A stretch of DNA of 5,708 nt from Nitrososphaerales archaeon (GTDB lineage: Archaea; Thermoproteota; Nitrososphaeria; Nitrososphaerales; Gagatemarchaeaceae): the NCBI GenBank assembly GCA_030039515.1, contig JASHVT010000073.1, positions 1 through 5,708 on the forward strand. Direction: 5' to 3'. Made by a program: the position numbers and the translations under genes. Below the pieces are notes generated by a model that was given only the letters and a program-made list of their open reading frames with translations, was not told the DNA's origin and searched no databases. This document shows positions 1-2,952 of this stretch, one piece after another. Position 1 is the stretch's first letter. Every line of letters starts with the position of its first letter.

Positions 1-1679
1 CGTTCGTCAGCGTCACGCTGTGGGCGTACAAGCCCAATGTCGTGGACGTCTGGCCGACCATCACCGGTGTCTACAACTATGCACAAGAAGAAATACTCCC
101 GCCAGTCTTCAATGAGACGAGCAGGGTATTTGACCAAGTCACGTCATTCGAGCGCGGAGCCACAACGCCCTACGAGTTGGACAGCATAGGCGTATACGGC
201 AACGACACAGGCTATCAGAATGATCTGTACTACTACGGAACCACCGTCCATCCTCTAGACGTATTCATAGACGGCTCAATCGGAGTAGTGGGCAACAATC
301 AATACTATGACACGGCGATAAAGGTGACAATTAGCAACTACACGGGAACGCTCACAATCATCGGCAGTCAGCCAACAACCAACGCGACAGGCTATTACAG
401 CCTCAACGTCACGGTTCCAGTCATCACCGCCGGTGTTCACACAGTCTTCATAAGCAGCGACAATGTGAACTACACATTCACCATAAACGTACTTCCTACT
501 CTGCTCCTATCGCCATCGTCAGGTCCTACCAGCGGCTGCAACGGGTCACTAGGCACCACGAACTGCTCACCAGGAGGCACGAGCGTGACCGTCACTGCCT
601 ATGGCTTCCCGGCTTCAGCAAACATCTGGGTGTACTGGTACGGTAAACTGTTTGATCAGAGCAGTCCATACTGGAACCTGGTCAACACGACAACCGGCTC
701 TGACGGAGAGCTTTCGCCCGTGTCATTCACGGTCCCGTCACCCACATACGGAGGAGATCACAATGTCTACGCAGTTTCGAACACGACTGAGTCATACCCA
801 GGGAACGTAACCGACGACATTGGAACCGCCGTGTCCAGCGCCGCGTTTTACGTGACTCCATCACTCATCGCATCTCCATCAACTATTGACTCTAATGTCA
901 TGTCGCCCGTAAACTCAAACAGCACTGGCTTCATCAACGTCAGCGTCGAGGGTCTCGCGCCCTACACAAGCTATCTGATCCAGATTGACCACTCCTTCTG
1001 GGGTACAATCACGGGAGAAGTTGACTATGACGCCTATCTCTACAACGGAAATGGCGAGTTCAACTTCACGGCGGCCGGATTCAGCCCTGGCATCCATCAG
1101 GTAGAGCTGACGCCCATGCAACCATACTACGACTACGACGCTGAGTCATACAACTATGGCGGTTGCTTTGCTTGCGTCAACTCATACAACTACACCGGAC
1201 CCGCGGCGTGGACGTACTTCAACGTCACGACAACTGGAGACTACACAAGCAACGAGATCAACGGAATTGCGTCATCTGTGACTAACGCCGTCAACGGCGC
1301 ACTCGCGAGCTGGACGACCACCCTGAACAACATCCAAGGCAACGTAACGATAAGCATCCCAACAGACATCACCAACGCGCAGACCGCGCTTGCCGGTGAC
1401 ATCAGCACCGCACAGGCTGCGCTGGCTGGCGACATCAACAACGCGCAGACCACGATAACCAACGCGATCAGCTCGGCGCAGACGACGCTCAGCTCAGCGA
1501 TCGCCAACGTCCAGACCACGGCTAACACGGCATCCTCAGAGGCCACGCAGGCCGCCTCTAACTCCAGCAACGCATCTTCGGGTGCGAGCACCGCCCAGGT
1601 CTACGTCTTGGTGGTAGCTGTACTCGCAGCAATCACACTGGTTCTCGAGCTAGCAATATTGGTAAGAAAGCTGTCCTAA
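1..1679 (+). CDS. Membrane-anchored surface (S-layer/stalk-like) glycoprotein, 5' end missing
   Basis: Secreted cell-surface protein; exact function not recognised. The frame is open from base 3 (F-V-S-V-T-L-W-A-Y-K-P-N-V then the GTG at 42), so the GTG is probably internal and the N-terminus with any signal peptide lies upstream. Numbering from that GTG, residues about 70-152, 153-275 and 276-399 look like three Ig/IPT-type beta domains (strands ending near N-V-L-P, F-Y-V-T-P and F-N-V-T). Residues 405-431 are a first amphipathic helix. Residues 442-496 are five 11-residue coiled-coil repeats, then a Ser/Ala/Asn-rich stretch. Residues 519-541 are one hydrophobic helix followed by R-K-L-S, which predicts N-outside, C-inside topology. 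About 19 N-X-S/T sequons and two cysteine pairs (C166/C175, C375/C378) fit an extracellular protein. Only six Lys/Arg are present against about 39 Asp/Glu. The order beta domains, coiled coil, terminal helix resembles membrane-anchoring S-layer subunits such as SlaB; a surface enzyme with its catalytic part upstream is equally possible. Sampled G+C is lower than in the neighbours. Confidence 0.85.
   Translation, partial: FVSVTLWAYKPNVVDVWPTITGVYNYAQEEILPPVFNETSRVFDQVTSFERGATTPYELDSIGVYGNDTGYQNDLYYYGTTVHPLDVFIDGSIGVVGNNQYYDTAIKVTISNYTGTLTIIGSQPTTNATGYYSLNVTVPVITAGVHTVFISSDNVNYTFTINVLPTLLLSPSSGPTSGCNGSLGTTNCSPGGTSVTVTAYGFPASANIWVYWYGKLFDQSSPYWNLVNTTTGSDGELSPVSFTVPSPTYGGDHNVYAVSNTTESYPGNVTDDIGTAVSSAAFYVTPSLIASPSTIDSNVMSPVNSNSTGFINVSVEGLAPYTSYLIQIDHSFWGTITGEVDYDAYLYNGNGEFNFTAAGFSPGIHQVELTPMQPYYDYDAESYNYGGCFACVNSYNYTGPAAWTYFNVTTTGDYTSNEINGIASSVTNAVNGALASWTTTLNNIQGNVTISIPTDITNAQTALAGDISTAQAALAGDINNAQTTITNAISSAQTTLSSAIANVQTTANTASSEATQAASNSSNASSGASTAQVYVLVVAVLAAITLVLELAILVRKLS
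1365..1529 (+). repeat. Five tandem 33-bp units encoding hendecad coiled-coil repeats
   Basis: Five consecutive 33-base units start at 1365, 1398, 1431, 1464 and 1497; a degenerate sixth runs 1530-1562. Each encodes 11 residues, for example D-I-T-N-A-Q-T-A-L-A-G. Repeat position 2 is Ile in all five, position 5 is Ala (Val in the last), position 6 is Gln in all five, and position 9 is Leu or Ile in four. Hydrophobic spacing is therefore 3-4-4, the hendecad pattern known from right-handed coiled coils such as the tetrabrachion stalk of Staphylothermus marinus. The DNA units differ at many bases, so the repeat is selected at protein level and is not a recent duplication. Confidence 0.85.
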
Positions 1680-1709
1680 ACGGACGGCTTTCTCTCCTTT
1701 TCTTTTTCT
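1667..1709 (+). terminator. Hairpin terminator overlapping the surface-protein stop codon
   Basis: Arms AAAGCTGTCC (1667-1676) and GGACGGCTTT (1682-1691) form a 10-bp stem with a single G-U wobble. The five-base loop (1677-1681) contains the TAA stop codon. A pyrimidine tract with a run of five T follows to 1709. Stem plus T-rich tail fits intrinsic termination; archaeal termination needs mainly the T-rich part. It separates the surface-protein gene from the nucleotidyltransferase gene. Confidence 0.8.
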
Positions 1710-1710
1710 A

Positions 1711-1826
1711 AGGATGGCAGCGTAAGCTCTGCCAGGCAGCCGGTACGTCCAGAATTTGCTCGCCGGGGCACCCTCCGCCCCTGACTAGGGCCCTGATGAC
1801 ACCAGCATCACAGAGCCGGGCGTAGC
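1711..1826. other. Intergenic stretch with a row of small inverted repeats, no gene seen
   Basis: I see no coding frame with family resemblance and no tRNA. The stretch holds several short perfect inverted repeats: TGGCAG/CTGCCA (1715-1720 and 1729-1734, 8-base loop), GGGGC/GCCCC (1765-1769 and 1777-1781, 7-base loop), the palindrome AGGGCCCT (1787-1794), and TGATG/CATCA (1794-1798 and 1806-1810, 7-base loop). These could be a structured untranslated RNA, additional termination structure, or operator-like sites, or chance in G+C-rich DNA. Confidence 0.35.
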
Positions 1827-1841
1827 AAAAGCCTTATCGGC
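1825..1841 (+). promoter_or_regulatory. Putative TATA-like promoter of the nucleotidyltransferase gene
   Basis: The sequence GCAAAAGCCTTATCGGC has an A-rich stretch like a TFB recognition element followed by a TATA-like CTTATC. Its TTATCGGC (1834-1841) is identical to the element before the Rieske gene. It lies 33 bases before GTG 1867, which would place the transcript start within a few bases of that codon. This argues against translation from the upstream TTG at 1843, which would lie before the transcript start. Confidence 0.5.
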
Positions 1842-1866
1842 GTTGCCCAAAACCGATGGCGAGACA

Positions 1867-2556
1867 GTGAAGGCGGTAGTTCTCGCCGGGGGACTCGGGA
1901 TGCGCTTGCGCCCGCTGACCGACGACAGGCCGAAGGCGCTGATACACGTCAACGGCCGGCCGATCTCAGAGTACCAGCTGGACTGGCTCTCCGCGTCCAA
2001 GGAGATAGACTCCGTGACGTTCGCCTGCGGCTACAAGTGGGAGAAGCTGAAGGAGCACTTCGGCTCGAGCTTCAAGGGAATGAATGTCGAATACTCGGTG
2101 GAGGAAGAGCCGCTCGGGACGGGCGGCGCGATAAAGAGGGCGATAGCAGACGCGGACGGGCTGGTCGTAGCCCTCAATGGCGACATCCTGACGGACCTGA
2201 GCCTTGCGAGGATGCTCGGGGCCCACAGGCAGGCGGGGGAGATGACCGCCTCGATGCTTGTCGTCCCTTACCGCTCCAGGTTCGGCGTGGTCAAGATAGA
2301 CAAGCTGAGGATGGTCCGGGGCTTCGACGAAAAGCCTGCCTTTCCGGACGTCTGGATCAACGGAGGGGTCTACATACTGGACCCTCGGAGGCTGACCAAG
2401 TACCTGCCTGATAAGGGGGACATCGAGCGCGAGACCTTCCCCAAGCTCGTGACCCACGGCGAACTCCTCTCCTTCCCCCACTACGGGGACTGGTTCTTCG
2501 TCGACAGCCTAAAGGACCTCAAGGAGCTCGAGTCTTCGATAAGGACCGCGGCGTAG
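1867..2556 (+). CDS. Sugar-1-phosphate nucleotidyltransferase (NDP-sugar pyrophosphorylase family)
   Basis: Cytosolic enzyme expected to join a sugar 1-phosphate and an NTP into an NDP-sugar plus pyrophosphate; substrate not determinable here. I chose GTG 1867 (229 aa) because it gives the family-typical start M-K-A-V-V-L-A-G-G; the in-frame TTG at 1843 would add eight atypical residues lying over the promoter. Motifs from that start: G8-G-L-G-M-R-L-R-P-L-T with P22-K23 (nucleotide and phosphate binding), E-E-E-P-L-G-T-G-G near 79-87, N104-G-D106 (metal-binding Asp), E155-K-P157 before the sugar site, N165-G-G, and a closing D213-S-L-K-D where many relatives have D-I-G-T-P. The length matches short single-domain enzymes of the mannose-1-phosphate guanylyltransferase, heptose-1-phosphate guanylyltransferase and glucose-1-phosphate thymidylyltransferase type. 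There is no C-terminal left-handed beta-helix and hence no acyltransferase domain. There is no Shine-Dalgarno sequence, consistent with leaderless translation. It may supply sugars for surface glycans (inference). Confidence 0.92.
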   Translation: MKAVVLAGGLGMRLRPLTDDRPKALIHVNGRPISEYQLDWLSASKEIDSVTFACGYKWEKLKEHFGSSFKGMNVEYSVEEEPLGTGGAIKRAIADADGLVVALNGDILTDLSLARMLGAHRQAGEMTASMLVVPYRSRFGVVKIDKLRMVRGFDEKPAFPDVWINGGVYILDPRRLTKYLPDKGDIERETFPKLVTHGELLSFPHYGDWFFVDSLKDLKELESSIRTAA

Positions 2557-2582
2557 CCGAAGAGTTTTATCGGCTATCGCGG
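2546..2582 (+). other. Two-part hairpin spanning the nucleotidyltransferase stop codon and Rieske promoter
   Basis: The inner stem is TAGCCGA (2554-2560) paired with TCGGCTA (2570-2576), a perfect 7 bp with a nine-base loop AGAGTTTTA. The outer stem is CCGCG (2546-2550) paired with CGCGG (2578-2582), separated by a 3/1 internal loop. The TAG stop codon forms the first three bases of the inner stem and the TATA-like element lies largely in the loop. In RNA it could help end the upstream transcript, though no long T-tract follows; in DNA the symmetric arms could be a regulator site flanking the TATA box. Confidence 0.5.
2561..2574 (+). promoter_or_regulatory. Putative TATA-like promoter of the Rieske gene
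   Basis: The sequence AGAGTTTTATCGGC has a TATA-like TTTTATC at 2565-2571 preceded by the purine-rich CGAAGAG (2558-2564), which could serve as the TFB recognition element. The centre is about 27 bases before the ATG at 2596, so transcription would begin at or next to the start codon. No Shine-Dalgarno sequence is present. The last eight bases match the element before the nucleotidyltransferase gene. Confidence 0.55.
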
Positions 2583-2595
2583 CTGCCTTCCCGAT

Positions 2596-2907
2596 ATGTC
2601 AGAATTCGTCAGGGCAGTCGAGGCGTCGAGGGTGCCGCCGGGTCAGATGCTCACCGTGGAGGTGGCGGGGGATTCGGTGCTGCTTGCGAACGTGGACGGA
2701 AAGTACTACGGGATGGGGGCGATGTGCAGCCACGAGCAGTGGGACCTCTCGGAGGGGATGCTCGAAGACACGTCGGTCACATGCGCAGGACACGGGACGG
2801 TGTGGGACCTGAAGACGGGGAAGGGAGCGTTCGACGAGCCGCTCGACGACGAACCGCTCTACGACGTAAAGGAGGAAGGCGGGTTCCTCTACGTGAGGAA
2901 GAGATAG
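2596..2907 (+). CDS. Rieske-type [2Fe-2S] ferredoxin-like protein
   Basis: Small soluble electron carrier, 103 aa, with the Rieske ligand motifs C44-S-H46 and C63-A-G-H66, expected to hold a [2Fe-2S] cluster with two Cys and two His ligands. The residues after the second motif (G-T-V-W-D-L, then K-T-G-K-G) match the usual H-G-x-x-(F/W)-(D/N) and x-T-G pattern, and the C-terminal strands (E-P-L-Y-D-V, then G-F-L-Y-V) complete the small beta fold. The second motif has Ala-Gly where C-P-x-H is common. No signal peptide or membrane helix is visible, so it is not a bc1-type Rieske subunit; the size and layout fit ferredoxins of ring-hydroxylating oxygenases or NirD-like proteins. No oxygenase or reductase partner is in the window. 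ATG 2596 is the natural start, 39 bases after the previous stop. The transporter gene begins 45 bases downstream, so the two may share a transcript. Confidence 0.93.
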   Translation: MSEFVRAVEASRVPPGQMLTVEVAGDSVLLANVDGKYYGMGAMCSHEQWDLSEGMLEDTSVTCAGHGTVWDLKTGKGAFDEPLDDEPLYDVKEEGGFLYVRKR

Positions 2908-2934
2908 GCAGTCACTTCGATTACTGATCACGCC

Positions 2935-2944
2935 GGTGAGAGGT
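2935..2944 (+). promoter_or_regulatory. Shine-Dalgarno sequence of the MMPL transporter gene
   Basis: GGTGAGAGGT contains GAGGT (2940-2944), complementary to the anti-Shine-Dalgarno end of archaeal 16S rRNA, eight bases before ATG 2953. It supports that start, as does the in-frame TAG at 2944-2946. The presence of this site here, against its absence at the two preceding genes, suggests that the transporter is translated from a leadered or polycistronic mRNA. Confidence 0.7.
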
Positions 2945-2952
2945 AGAGAACC

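Noticed and set aside
1241..1591. 116-codon minus-strand frame rich in Ala/Val/Leu that could look like a membrane protein
   Set aside because: It is the antisense reading of the hendecad repeat; the 11-residue period and membrane anchor make sense only on the plus strand.
1781..1810. Possible C/D box small RNA (CTGATGA at 1793-1799 with CTGA at 1781-1784)
   Set aside because: The C box lacks the leading purine, the CTGA lies on the wrong side, and no D box follows at a suitable distance; the minus strand gives no better match.
1735..1830. tRNA gene or CRISPR-like repeat in the intergenic gap
   Set aside because: There is no T-arm consensus, no cloverleaf pairing and no direct repeat with spacers.
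1843..1866. TTG at 1843 as start of the nucleotidyltransferase
   Set aside because: It adds eight residues not typical of the family and lies only nine bases after the start of the shared TTATCGGC element, upstream of the expected transcript start.
1966..2481. 171-codon open frame on the minus strand
   Set aside because: It is antisense to the nucleotidyltransferase, whose conserved motifs span this whole region.
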